Below, in pieces: positions 25,917 through 34,982 of a stretch of 41,966 nt of DNA (position 1 is the first letter of the stretch; each line of letters begins with the position of its first letter). The position numbers were made by a program, and so were the translations under genes. The DNA comes from Caballeronia sordidicola (GTDB lineage Bacteria; Pseudomonadota; Gammaproteobacteria; Burkholderiales; Burkholderiaceae), in NCBI RefSeq assembly GCF_002220365.1, contig NZ_MTHB01000304.1, positions 1 through 41,966 of the forward strand, written 5' to 3'. The notes under the pieces were generated by a model. That model was not told the DNA's origin, made no database searches, and saw only the letters and a list, made by a program, of their open reading frames with translations.

Positions 25917-27611
25917 TCATGTGCGCAAAGTCAGCGCGGACGGCAGCGTAGACGGCAGCGCGATGTTCTGCTGCGCGACGGTCCCCGTGGTCGCACGACC
26001 CGGCGTGGCCCCAGCGGCCGGACGAAGGGCTGCGGTGCGCGCCGGCTGTTGCATCTCGCGGGCATAACGCCAGCCGGCAACCGGCAACATCACGCCGATG
26101 AAAAAGAACAGGCCGCCCGAGCCGATCAGCGTATTGACGAACACCATCATGGCCAGCACGCCGAACGCGGCGGCTGCACCGGCCACGGCGAAGCGATCGT
26201 TCTTCCTGGCGAAGCTGGCAACAAACGCTCGCAGTATCAGCATCAGCAGCCCAGCCGCATAGAGCAGCGTGCCGGGCCATCCAAGCACGTACGGCACCTC
26301 CATCAGGCCGCTGTCGAAGTCGACGTTATTCGACGATCCATCGCCCGAGAGCTTCGAGCCGAGACCGGTCATGCCAAGACCCTGACCCGCAATATTGGTC
26401 GTCATCTCGGAGAGGAAGTGGTCGTAGATCTCGGTGCGAACCTGATAGCTGTAGTCGTTATCGAGCTGGGTCACGGTGGAGAAACGTGCTATCGCCTTGT
26501 CCGAGATTTCGTCGATCATGGCAACCGGTGAACACAGCAGCACGATCACCGCGATACCGCCCGCCAGCCGCAAGCGGCTGCGGCCGTCGAGCATGACGAA
26601 CAGGTATACAAGCCCGATGGCGAGGCCGCCGACCACGCTGCGCGACATGGTGCCGATCAGCGCAGGCACGGCCAGGCCGCCCGCAAGAAAGGCCATCTTG
26701 TTGCGGGCGGCCAGGTTCATCAGCAGGCAAGCCATCATCGCGATGGCGAAGGGGCCTGACGAATTCATGGTGCTGGCGACGCGCATGCCGAACGGCAGCG
26801 GCACGCCCTCCGAGACCATGCCCGACTGCAGCAACCAGAACGCGTCCCAGGGCGGCGGACTGACGTACTGGTACACACCGTACAGCGCAATCACGAAGCC
26901 GCCGAACACGAAGGTCTTGAGCATTGTGCGGTGATACTCGGGGTACTGCCGCCATGTAACGAGGATGTGGAAAGCGATCAGGACGGGGAACAACCACGAG
27001 ATCAGCGTATAGGACGCCGCCGCAATACCGGCGCCGACCATGCCGATCACATAGCCATAGAAGATGCCGAGCACGATCAGCGTCAGCGGGATCGCACGCC
27101 GCTGCATCAGTACGCGAAAATGAGTCAGCAGTTTCACGCCGCACAGCGCGGCAGCCATGACCGGCGCGAGCATGATGAGGCTGCGGTCGCTGAAGACGCC
27201 GTTGAAGTAGTCAGACAGGCGCCGCACTTCAGGTGTGAGGAAGAATAGCCACACGACAAACGAAAGATAGTGCGCGGGTGAGCGTTTATAGAGAATCGCA
27301 GCGACCGCGACGGCACCCGCCGGATAGAACAGTTCCAGCACACGACTCTGATGCAGCACGAGCAATAACGCCGTGAGAGCCGCAAACCCCAACGGCGCGA
27401 TCATCATCCGGCGCCGCCGGCTGAGTTCCGCGCGCGACTTTAGCTGCGCGGCATCGGCTGCGTGCTTCGCCGCGCGAGCGGCCTTTGCGGCCGGCGACGG
27501 CACAGGCGTGCACGCCATCTTCTCGCGCTGTGCCATCCATGGCGTCTTCCAAGTCCCGACGGCCCCGTCCGGCGACTTGTCTCGCCCATTCGTGATCGAA
27601 ACACTCGACAT
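25917..27611 (-). CDS. Wzy-like polysaccharide polymerase / O-antigen ligase family membrane protein
   Basis: Multi-pass membrane protein expected to join repeat units at the periplasmic side. Of 564 residues the first 60 and last 40 are hydrophilic and the middle forms about eleven to twelve hydrophobic segments. A large periplasmic loop follows ARFSTVTQLDNDYSYQVR, and GTMSRSVVGGLAIGL in the preceding part resembles the conserved TXSR region of O-antigen ligases. The ATG at 27609-27611 follows AGGATGTAACG and is preferred over the 27659 reading. Polymerase rather than ligase is inferred from the flippase and the Wza/Wzc genes nearby. Confidence 0.82.
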   Translation of the reverse strand: MSSVSITNGRDKSPDGAVGTWKTPWMAQREKMACTPVPSPAAKAARAAKHAADAAQLKSRAELSRRRRMMIAPLGFAALTALLLVLHQSRVLELFYPAGAVAVAAILYKRSPAHYLSFVVWLFFLTPEVRRLSDYFNGVFSDRSLIMLAPVMAAALCGVKLLTHFRVLMQRRAIPLTLIVLGIFYGYVIGMVGAGIAAASYTLISWLFPVLIAFHILVTWRQYPEYHRTMLKTFVFGGFVIALYGVYQYVSPPPWDAFWLLQSGMVSEGVPLPFGMRVASTMNSSGPFAIAMMACLLMNLAARNKMAFLAGGLAVPALIGTMSRSVVGGLAIGLVYLFVMLDGRSRLRLAGGIAVIVLLCSPVAMIDEISDKAIARFSTVTQLDNDYSYQVRTEIYDHFLSEMTTNIAGQGLGMTGLGSKLSGDGSSNNVDFDSGLMEVPYVLGWPGTLLYAAGLLMLILRAFVASFARKNDRFAVAGAAAAFGVLAMMVFVNTLIGSGGLFFFIGVMLPVAGWRYAREMQQPARTAALRPAAGATPGRATTGTVAQQNIALPSTLPSALTLRT

Positions 27612-27774
27612 CGTTACATCCTGTGAAGGAGAGGTCGGCGTCGTGCTCGTGCAATGCACGTCACTCGCGTCCTCTGTGTCATTTGGAAACGTCTAATGCC
27701 GACATTCGGCACTTGCAGATACGTATTGCTGAGACTTCACTCGTACTTCGCGAGCTGCTGCGTTCTTAAAATCT

Positions 27775-28305
27775 TCAAACTTCCTGGACCGTATCGACGA
27801 AATCCGCGTCGCTGGCGTACTGGCTTGTCCGGCCGTTATGACGGCTTTTGCGGATCAGCCCGATCAAGCGAACCCCGCGCTCCACAAATGGGCCCTGGTC
27901 CTTGCGAAATCCGAATGCTTCGTAAAAACCGCGCAAGCCGACCGGCGCCAGCAAGCGCACACCACGCCCGGGCCACCGTTCGTCCGCTGCCGCAATAACA
28001 CGCGCAATCAGCGCCGCGGCCGTGCCGTCACCGCGCCGTAGCGGGCTCGTGAGGATTTTGTCCACCATGACCACATTCGCCTGTGCCGGCCCCGTGCTGC
28101 CCTCGTTCAAGCGCGCATAGGCCATGACGGGCATCGGCCGCGAGATGTCGTCGACTGCAAACACATGGAGAGATGTTTCATCGCGCCCGTCCGGGTCCAG
28201 ATGCACATGGGACTGTTCGACAACGAACACAGCGCTTCGCGCCCGCAGGATCAAATACAGCTCCCTGGCGGTGATTTGCTCGAAGTCGAGTGCTTTCCAG
28301 TTCAT
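27775..28305 (-). CDS. GNAT-family acetyltransferase, ElaA-like
   Basis: Predicted acetyl-CoA-dependent N-acyltransferase of 176 residues. It begins MNWKALDFEQITARELYLIL with RSAVFVVEQ, as in ElaA, and has the acetyl-CoA region VDKILTSPLRRGDGTAAALI followed by LAPVGLRGFYEAFGF. The ATG at 28303-28305 has AGGA upstream; an upstream TTG start is less likely. It is divergent from the carrier-protein operon. Whether it modifies an amine made by that operon or a sugar is speculation. Confidence 0.85.
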   Translation of the reverse strand: MNWKALDFEQITARELYLILRARSAVFVVEQSHVHLDPDGRDETSLHVFAVDDISRPMPVMAYARLNEGSTGPAQANVVMVDKILTSPLRRGDGTAAALIARVIAAADERWPGRGVRLLAPVGLRGFYEAFGFRKDQGPFVERGVRLIGLIRKSRHNGRTSQYASDADFVDTVQEV

Positions 28306-28673
28306 GTGCCGGTCCTGCTCCAAATTAAGCCAGGGAATAAGCCGAAAACACCGGCTTGTTCGATGTTCATACCTTAAGTCGCAGACCGCTTAACTTCCGT
28401 GCGCCATCGCACCGACGCGACCCCTTGCTAATCCGTTAAATACGGTCAACCGAACCGCAATCGGTAAATGACGAACTGCCGCGAGAAAGAGCCTGAAAAA
28501 AAGCCTGATGCCCGCTTCCACGGGACAAGCCTCCAGGCTTCAAAACAAACGCGCGCCAGGTTGCCGATTGCACGACCAGTCCGGTTCCGGTCACGCGACT
28601 AAGCCGATATCAAGCGGCAGCGGCCGGTCCTAGGTGAAACACCTTTAGTGACGCTTCTTTGGGGGGCTATTAC
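28306..28673. other. Divergent control region between GNAT gene and carrier-protein operon
   Basis: About 370 bp that should hold promoters in both directions. On the plus strand AAGCCTG (28501-28507) can pair with CAGGCTT (28534-28540), enclosing CCCG/CGGG (28511-28514, 28521-28524), a nested stem 135 bp before the carrier-protein start. A small AGGTG/CACCT stem (28632-28644) lies near the GGGGGG ribosome site. I see no further gene. Confidence 0.5.
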
Positions 28674-28925
28674 ATGAAATCCGCATTGCGCCGCATCCTT
28701 ACCGAATCCGCCCGGCTCGACGTTCCCGCTGACTCGCTCGCGGATGACGCCGACCTCTACGCCGCCGGCCTGTCATCGCTCGCGACGGTGCATCTGATGC
28801 TCGCCGTCGAAGACGAGTTCGGTATCGAGATCCCCGACCGCATGCTGACGCGCCGCCTGTTTTCGTCGATCAACTCCCTCGCCGGCGCGGTAACCGAGTT
28901 GCAACTGGCGCAGGCCGCAGCATGA
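28674..28925 (+). CDS. Stand-alone acyl-carrier-like protein (aminoacyl carrier protein)
   Basis: An 83-residue carrier protein expected to bear 4'-phosphopantetheine. The attachment site is Ser35 in AGLSSLATV, with Ser rather than the common Asp before it, as in carrier proteins that partner with synthetase-like ligases. The helix after it, MLAVEDEFGIEIPDRML, is typical. The ATG at 28674 is preceded by GGGGGG at 8 bases; a TTG at 28659 is less likely. The stop overlaps the next start (ATGA), showing tight coupling with the flavoprotein. It is not the housekeeping AcpP, given sequence and context. Confidence 0.88.
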   Translation: MKSALRRILTESARLDVPADSLADDADLYAAGLSSLATVHLMLAVEDEFGIEIPDRMLTRRLFSSINSLAGAVTELQLAQAAA

Positions 28926-30220
28926 CTGCGTCGACGGATATCGCCGTCCTTGCAGCAGTCAAGGCTGAAGAAGCCGCGGCCGTGGCAGCACAGATCGTGG
29001 AAGGCGTCAGGCAAGCGTCGGCCGAGCCCGCATGGTTCACCGCCGCCCGCCGCGTGGCGCAAGTCGCGGCACTTCATGCCGCCGCGGTCGATCGCGACGC
29101 GCGTTTCCCGGTAGAAGCCTTCGAGGCAATGCGCCGCGAACGCCTGTTGTCCGCGATGATCCCTGCCGCGCTTGGCGGGGCCGGCCTGACGCTTGCCGAA
29201 GTAGCGCGAATTTGCGAAACGCTGGCGCGTGCGTGTTCATCGACTGCAATGGTCTATGCGATGCATCAGAGCCAGGTGGCGTGCATCGTCGATCAGGGCC
29301 ACGCAATCCCATGGCAACGTGAAATGATCGCGCGCCTGGTAGACGAGCAATGGCTGCTCGCCTCGGCGACGTCCGAAGAAACTATTGGCGGCAACATGCG
29401 CACCAGCGCTTGTGCGGTCGAACTGATCGACGGCGCGTTCAGAATCGAGAAGCTCGCACCGACCATCTCGTACGGCGAGCACGCTGACTGCATCCTGGTC
29501 ACCGCGCGCCGCAGTCCGGAGGCCAGTGCGTCGGACCAGGTGCTGATCGTGGCTCCGCGCGACTCGCTCGTGCTGGAAAAGCGCGGCGGCTGGGACTCGC
29601 TTGGCATGCGTGGCACCTGTAGCGAGAGCTTCCGGCTCGTCGCCGAGGGCCGTGCCGAGCAGATCCTGCCCGTGCCGTTCGCTCAGATCGCGGACCAGAG
29701 CATGTTGCCGGTTTCGCACACGCTGTGGGCGTCGGTTTGGATCGGCATTACCGCTGACGCCGTGAATCGCGCGCACCAGTTCTTCCGTGCCCAGGCGCGC
29801 GGCAAGCCGGGTGCATTGCCCCCTTCGGCGGGACGGCTCGCAGACGCGGTCGCGCAGTTACGCATGATGCAGGCGCGCCTGAAGGTTGCACTCGATGCCG
29901 CAACCGAAGCCTCGTCGGAGCGCATTGCGCGCGACGCACAGGAGGCCTGCGATTTCGATACGCCGCTGGGCGCCTCACTGAGTCTCGCCTCCGACATGAA
30001 CACGCTGAAGCTCAGCATCTCCTCGACTGCGCTGCAAGTCGTGCAGGAGACGCTGATGATCTGCGGCATGGCGGGCTACAAGAACAACACGGATTACAGC
30101 GTCGGGCGTCATCTGCGCGATCTATTTTCTGCGCCGCTGATGATCAGCAACGACCGCATCCAATTGAACACGGCGAACCTGCTGCTTGCGCAGCGCACGC
30201 CGGCTACGGGGAGAATCTAG
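28922..30220 (+). CDS. Acyl-CoA-dehydrogenase-like flavoprotein
   Basis: Member of the acyl-CoA dehydrogenase fold family, 432 residues. It has an N-terminal helical domain (to about 150), a middle beta domain with LASATSEETIGGN and WDSLGMRGTCSESF, and the C-terminal helical domain ending GMAGYKNNTDYSVGRHLRDL. Where medium-chain enzymes carry the catalytic Glu in YEGT, this protein reads MISND (Ile408 by my alignment), so classical alpha-beta dehydrogenation may be lost or use another base. Because it overlaps the carrier-protein gene by four bases and lies 4 bp before the ligase, it probably acts on a carrier-bound aminoacyl group. Confidence 0.87.
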   Translation: MTASTDIAVLAAVKAEEAAAVAAQIVEGVRQASAEPAWFTAARRVAQVAALHAAAVDRDARFPVEAFEAMRRERLLSAMIPAALGGAGLTLAEVARICETLARACSSTAMVYAMHQSQVACIVDQGHAIPWQREMIARLVDEQWLLASATSEETIGGNMRTSACAVELIDGAFRIEKLAPTISYGEHADCILVTARRSPEASASDQVLIVAPRDSLVLEKRGGWDSLGMRGTCSESFRLVAEGRAEQILPVPFAQIADQSMLPVSHTLWASVWIGITADAVNRAHQFFRAQARGKPGALPPSAGRLADAVAQLRMMQARLKVALDAATEASSERIARDAQEACDFDTPLGASLSLASDMNTLKLSISSTALQVVQETLMICGMAGYKNNTDYSVGRHLRDLFSAPLMISNDRIQLNTANLLLAQRTPATGRI

Positions 30221-30223
30221 GAC

Positions 30224-31264
30224 ATGAACACGGCAACGGAACACGCGGCCATCGCAGCCGCCGATGCTCAACAAGCATCCACCTATAACGCTTCGGACAT
30301 CACATTGCGGGATCGTTTGATTGAAGCGGGAATCCTGATCGACACCGGCGAAGACGGCTTGTATGGCCGCAGCCAGGTATTCGAGGACGTCATCGACCGC
30401 CTGAACAACGCGATCACATTGTTGGGCGCCGACCAGGAAGCTGAAGTATTACGCTTCCCGCCCGCCATGCGCCGCCACGACTTCGAGGACAGCGAATACC
30501 TGAAGAGCTTCCCCGATCTCGCCGGCACGATCCACTCGTTCCAGGGCAATGATCGTGGTCACCATCGGCTCTTGGAAGCGCTCGAAAAGACCGTATCCGT
30601 AGGCGAAGAAGAACGCACCGACGAATGGATGGACCAGCAAAAACCAACCCGCCTGGTCCTGACGCCAGCGGCCTGCTACCCGATCTACCCGACCATCGCG
30701 AAGCGCGGCGCACTGGCCGAAGACGGTGCGACTGTCGACGTGTTTGCGTATTGCTTCCGCCATGAACCCTCCATTGATCCGGGCCGCATGCAGATGTTCC
30801 GGATGCGCGAATACGTGCGCCTCGGCAGCCCCCAGCAGGTCATGGAGTTCCGGCAAAAGTGGATCGAGCGGGGTTCGCTGCTCGTGAAAATGCTTGGCCT
30901 GCCGTTCGAGATCGATCTCGCCAACGACCCGTTCTTCGGCCGCGGCGGCAAGATCGTGGCCGACAGCCAGCGTGCCCAACAACTGAAATTCGAACTGCTG
31001 ATTCCGGTTGCAACGCCCGACCGTCCGACCGCCTGCCTGTCGTTCAACTATCACATGGAACACTTCGGCGAGATCTGGAAGATCGCCCAGGCGGACGGTG
31101 AACTGGCGCATACCGCGTGCGTCGGCTTCGGCATGGAACGCACGACCCTTGCCCTCTTCCGGCATCACGGCCTCGACGTCAAAGCGTGGCCGGCTGAGGT
31201 ACGTGAGTTCCTTTGGGGCGATACGCAATCGCGTATCAGCGCCGGACTTGAGGCACTGTCATGA
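30224..31264 (+). CDS. Amino acid:[carrier-protein] ligase, class II aminoacyl-tRNA synthetase homologue
   Basis: Predicted to adenylate an amino acid and load it on the phosphopantetheine of a small carrier protein. The 346 residues form only a catalytic core related to methanogen-type seryl-tRNA synthetase with no tRNA-binding arm. Motif 2 is CFRHEPSIDPGRMQMFRMRE (177-196) and motif 3 is GFGMERTTLAL (301-311). Cys151, Glu196 and Cys299 match, in spacing, the zinc ligands I recall for the characterised rhizobial enzymes. Known relatives use Gly or Ala; the specificity here is not readable. The stop overlaps the DUF1839 start. Confidence 0.88.
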   Translation: MNTATEHAAIAAADAQQASTYNASDITLRDRLIEAGILIDTGEDGLYGRSQVFEDVIDRLNNAITLLGADQEAEVLRFPPAMRRHDFEDSEYLKSFPDLAGTIHSFQGNDRGHHRLLEALEKTVSVGEEERTDEWMDQQKPTRLVLTPAACYPIYPTIAKRGALAEDGATVDVFAYCFRHEPSIDPGRMQMFRMREYVRLGSPQQVMEFRQKWIERGSLLVKMLGLPFEIDLANDPFFGRGGKIVADSQRAQQLKFELLIPVATPDRPTACLSFNYHMEHFGEIWKIAQADGELAHTACVGFGMERTTLALFRHHGLDVKAWPAEVREFLWGDTQSRISAGLEALS

Positions 31265-32298
31265 CTGCCGTCCATGGCAGCGGAGCAACGGGTTCCAGCC
31301 GCGAGCGTGCCCGGGTCGTGCAACTGCACCCGCCTCACATGCGCGTGCGCAAGCACCAGTCGCACTCGCTGCATCAGGGCGAAAGGGTCTGGGCGGAAAC
31401 AAATTGCTACGTCGATTTGTGGATCGAGCTGCTGCACGGCTATGGACTCGATCCGCGCGCAGCGCTTGCGTTTACGGTCACCCAGGACTTCGAGGGCGAC
31501 CAGTTCACGTTCTTCAAGTTTCCGCTGGAGGACCTCGACAAGCTCTATGGTTTGCAGGTCCAGGAACTGGCGATTTACGATTCACTGGAAGATCGCGTGC
31601 GCACGCAGACCCAGCGCGGCCACACGGTGCTGGCCGAAGTCGATGCGTTTTACCTGCCCGATACGCGCGCCACGTCATACCGGAACGATCACACGAAGAC
31701 GACCATCGGCGTGGACTACATCGATCCGCGCTCGCGCCGGCTTGGTTATTTCCACAACACGGGTTACTTCGTGCTGGACGGTGAGGACTACGAGGGCGTG
31801 TTTCGGCGGCTGCCGGAACTCGATTGCCGTCCCGAGCTACTATTTCCGTATGTGGAGTTCTGCAAGCGCGCCCGGGCGCCGTTGAGCGGCACGGCGCTGG
31901 CGGAAGCATCGGCGGATCTGCTGGTTGCGCATTTGCAGCGGCGTCCGGCGCGCAATCCGATCACGCAATGGCGGGCGGCTTTTCCCGAACATCTCGAGAT
32001 GCTGTTCGAGCGCGGCCCGGACCACTTCCACCTGTACACCTTCAACATGATGCGGCAGCTCGGCTCGAACTTCGAGTTCCTGTCGCGGTATCTCGTCTGG
32101 ATGCGCGAGCGGGGTTTCGCCATCCCCGACGAGATGCCAAACGCCGCGCAACGCATCGCGACGGAGTCGATGGTGATGCAGTTCCGGCTGGTGCGCGCCA
32201 TTGCGCGTGGCCGGCGGGACCCCTGTCACGAGTGTTTCGACGTGCTGGAAGAGTCCTACGCCAAAATCGTGGAACCGCTTGCGGCATTGATCCGCTGA
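31261..32298 (+). CDS. DUF1839 protein, possible papain-like aminoacyl transferase
   Basis: A 345-residue protein of the DUF1839 family, which I know mainly from its neighbourhood with synthetase-like ligases. The N-terminal half reads ETNCYVDLWIELL, then LAEVDAFYLPDT, YRNDHTKTTIGVDYID and RLGYFHNTGYF. This order of Cys49, a D-x-FYLP strand, His144 and Asp155 or Asn166 resembles the BtrH-type fold that moves an aminoacyl group from a carrier protein to an aminoglycoside. I infer a transferase role; hydrolysis is the alternative. The C-terminal half is helical and unassigned. ATGA overlap with the ligase gene supports joint function. Confidence 0.8.
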   Translation: MTAVHGSGATGSSRERARVVQLHPPHMRVRKHQSHSLHQGERVWAETNCYVDLWIELLHGYGLDPRAALAFTVTQDFEGDQFTFFKFPLEDLDKLYGLQVQELAIYDSLEDRVRTQTQRGHTVLAEVDAFYLPDTRATSYRNDHTKTTIGVDYIDPRSRRLGYFHNTGYFVLDGEDYEGVFRRLPELDCRPELLFPYVEFCKRARAPLSGTALAEASADLLVAHLQRRPARNPITQWRAAFPEHLEMLFERGPDHFHLYTFNMMRQLGSNFEFLSRYLVWMRERGFAIPDEMPNAAQRIATESMVMQFRLVRAIARGRRDPCHECFDVLEESYAKIVEPLAALIR

Positions 32299-32468
32299 GG
32301 GCTCGTCAACAATCGCTGGCCCGCCGCCCCATTTGGGCAGACTTAAAGTTTCGGGCCGGCCAGCCGAAAACAAGGTAGCAGCGACGCGTCCACGGCCGCG
32401 CGCCGGCTACACATTATAAGAGTGGGTCGCCTCGACGCCACGTTACAACGCCATTCGAGGAAACCGCC

Positions 32469-34982
32469 ATGAGCGCCCCGTCGCCCAGCGCCAGTGCTTC
32501 GCCGTCCGCTTATTTTCCGCGCCTGTTGTCCGAGGGCTGGGAGTGCCTCACCACGCGTGCCGGCGCATATCCCACGCCCGCCGCGCTGAGTGCCGAAGGA
32601 TGGCTCGCCGCACCCGTGCCGGGCACGGTTGCATCGGCATGGCGAGAGGCCGGCAAGCTCGATCTGGAAACCCCGCACGCATTCGCTTTTGATGACCACT
32701 GGTATCGACTGGTCCTATGCGAAAAAGGGCTGCGCCGGCTGCGCATGCACGGACTTGCAACACTTTCGGAAGTCTGGCTCGACGATACGAAACTGCTCGA
32801 TTCCGATTCGATGTTCGTCGCGCACGATCTCGACCTGCATCTGGATGGCAACGCTACGCTTTACCTCTGCTTTCGTTCGCTGAGCGCCGCGCTCGCAGCC
32901 AAACGCACTCGCGCGCGCTGGCGGCCAAGGCTCGCTCAGCCAGCCACGCTGCGCAACGTACGCACAACCCTGCTTGGCCACATGCCCGGCTGGTGCCCGC
33001 CGATACAAGCGGTGGGGCCATGGCGGCCAGTGGAATTGCTCGGTGAATCGGCCACGTCGATCGATCGTGTGGACCTGCATTCGAGCCTCGATGGCAACGA
33101 CGGCCTGATTCACCTGACGCTTACGTTTGTCCATCCGCAACATGAACAGCGCGCACGACTTGTTTGCAACGATGCATCAATAACGCTGCAATGGCGCGAT
33201 ACGCAAACGCTTGCGGGTACGTTGCGCGTTGCCGATGCGCCGCGCTGGTGGCCGCATACGCATGGCGAACCGGCCTTGCATCGCGTCGCGCTCGAGTTTG
33301 CTGACAATGAAGTGATCGAGCTTGGGCGCATCGGCTTCAGGGAACTGCGCGTAGACCGCGGCCCGTCGGGTGATGGCTTTCAACTCGTGGTAAATGGCGT
33401 GCCTGTTTTTGCGCGCGGCGCATGCTGGACGCACGCGGACCTCGTGTCGCTCAGCGGTTCGCGTGAACAGGCGCAAACGTTTTTCCAGCTCGCCCGCGAC
33501 GCCGGCATGAACCTCTTGCGAGTGGGCGGCACGATGCTCTACGAGTCCGATGACTTCTATGGATTGGCCGATGAATACGGGCTTTTGATCTGGCAAGACT
33601 TTGCATTTGCGAATTTCGACTATCCGACGGATGCGGCCTTCACGGCCAGTGTCCAGCGCGAAGCCGAACAATTCCTGTCGCGTACACGGCGCTTCGCTTC
33701 GCTTGGCGTTCTCTGCGGCGGCAGTGAAGCCGACCAGCAAGCGGCCATGCTTGGCCTGCCACCCGAACTGCGCGCGCAAACGTTATTCACGCAGCAATTG
33801 CCATCGATCGTGGCTGCTTTGCGCACCGATGTGCCTTACGTGATGAACTCGCCGAGCGTGCCCGCTGGAGACGCTGGGGCCACCGCGTGGCCGTTCGCCA
33901 CGCGCGAGGGCGTCACGCATTATTACGGCGTGGGCGCTTATCAGCGGCCGCTCGAAGACGCCCGTCGCGCGAACGTCCGGTTCGCCAGCGAATGCCTGGC
34001 GTTCGCCAACGTCCCCGACGATGTCGCGCTCAACACCGTGCCGCTGGCATCGAAGCCGCATGAACCACGCTGGAAAGCCGCCGTACCGCGAGACCCCGGC
34101 GCAGGCTGGGACTTCGACGACGTGCGCGAATACTACCTGCGTACGCTCTATCAAGTCGATCCCGCCCGCCTTCGATACGAAGACCCCGAGCGTTATCTCG
34201 ACTTGTCGCGCGCAGTCGTGGCCGAGGTCATGACCGACGTCTTCTCCGAATGGCGCCGCCATGGCTCGTCGTGCGCCGGTGCGATCGTCTGGCAGTTGCA
34301 GGACCTTCGGCCGGGTGCGGGCTGGGGTGTAATCGATGCACTGGGAGCGCCCAAAAGCGCCTGGCACGGCCTCGCGCAGGTTTTGTGTCCCGTAGCGGCC
34401 CTCATCACCGACGAGGGCCTTGACGGCCTCGACGTGCATCTGATCAATGAAACAGCCGTCGCTATCGACGCCCGTCTCGAACTCGCGTGCCTTCGTGACG
34501 GCGTAACGAAAGTGGCCGGTGCGTCGAGAGACGTAACGCTCGCAGCACGCAGCACGACACGTATACAGGCCTCTGACCTGCTCGGCCAGTTCTTCGATTT
34601 CACCTACGCGTATAGATTCGGTCCTCGCGCCCACGATGCCACCGTGATCACCTTGCGAGACAAGGCTGGCGGCGCCGTGTTGTCCGAAGCATTCCACTTC
34701 CCCGAACGCGCTTGCACGCAGCGCCATGAGCTCGGACTCGAGGTTCGCGCGGAGCAAACCAGCAACGAGAACTGGGAGCTGGTAGTGAGCGCCAAACGTT
34801 TGGCACGCTGGGTTCATATTGTCGATCCTCACTATCGCGCGACGCTCGACTGGTTCCATCTTGCACCCGGCCGCGAACGCCGTATTCCGCTGGTTGGTCG
34901 CCAGCGCAGCACTTCTCATCCGCCAGAAGGTGAGGTTCGTGCACTCAACGCAACGTTTTCAATTCATTACCAGCGCAATTAG
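32469..34982 (+). CDS. Glycoside hydrolase family 2 (beta-mannosidase-like)
   Basis: An 837-residue enzyme with the GH2 layout: sugar-binding beta domain (about 20-200), immunoglobulin-like domain, catalytic barrel (about 300-560) and a C-terminal beta part. Barrel landmarks are ARGACWTHADL and LLIWQDFAFANFDYP. The acid/base is Glu420 in CGGSEADQQ and the nucleophile is Glu508 in RFASECLAF, both present. No signal peptide is seen, so it should act in the cytoplasm. It starts 170 bp after DUF1839 on the same strand. The beta-mannosidase subgroup fits manC, but the substrate is inference. Confidence 0.88.
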   Translation: MSAPSPSASASPSAYFPRLLSEGWECLTTRAGAYPTPAALSAEGWLAAPVPGTVASAWREAGKLDLETPHAFAFDDHWYRLVLCEKGLRRLRMHGLATLSEVWLDDTKLLDSDSMFVAHDLDLHLDGNATLYLCFRSLSAALAAKRTRARWRPRLAQPATLRNVRTTLLGHMPGWCPPIQAVGPWRPVELLGESATSIDRVDLHSSLDGNDGLIHLTLTFVHPQHEQRARLVCNDASITLQWRDTQTLAGTLRVADAPRWWPHTHGEPALHRVALEFADNEVIELGRIGFRELRVDRGPSGDGFQLVVNGVPVFARGACWTHADLVSLSGSREQAQTFFQLARDAGMNLLRVGGTMLYESDDFYGLADEYGLLIWQDFAFANFDYPTDAAFTASVQREAEQFLSRTRRFASLGVLCGGSEADQQAAMLGLPPELRAQTLFTQQLPSIVAALRTDVPYVMNSPSVPAGDAGATAWPFATREGVTHYYGVGAYQRPLEDARRANVRFASECLAFANVPDDVALNTVPLASKPHEPRWKAAVPRDPGAGWDFDDVREYYLRTLYQVDPARLRYEDPERYLDLSRAVVAEVMTDVFSEWRRHGSSCAGAIVWQLQDLRPGAGWGVIDALGAPKSAWHGLAQVLCPVAALITDEGLDGLDVHLINETAVAIDARLELACLRDGVTKVAGASRDVTLAARSTTRIQASDLLGQFFDFTYAYRFGPRAHDATVITLRDKAGGAVLSEAFHFPERACTQRHELGLEVRAEQTSNENWELVVSAKRLARWVHIVDPHYRATLDWFHLAPGRERRIPLVGRQRSTSHPPEGEVRALNATFSIHYQRN

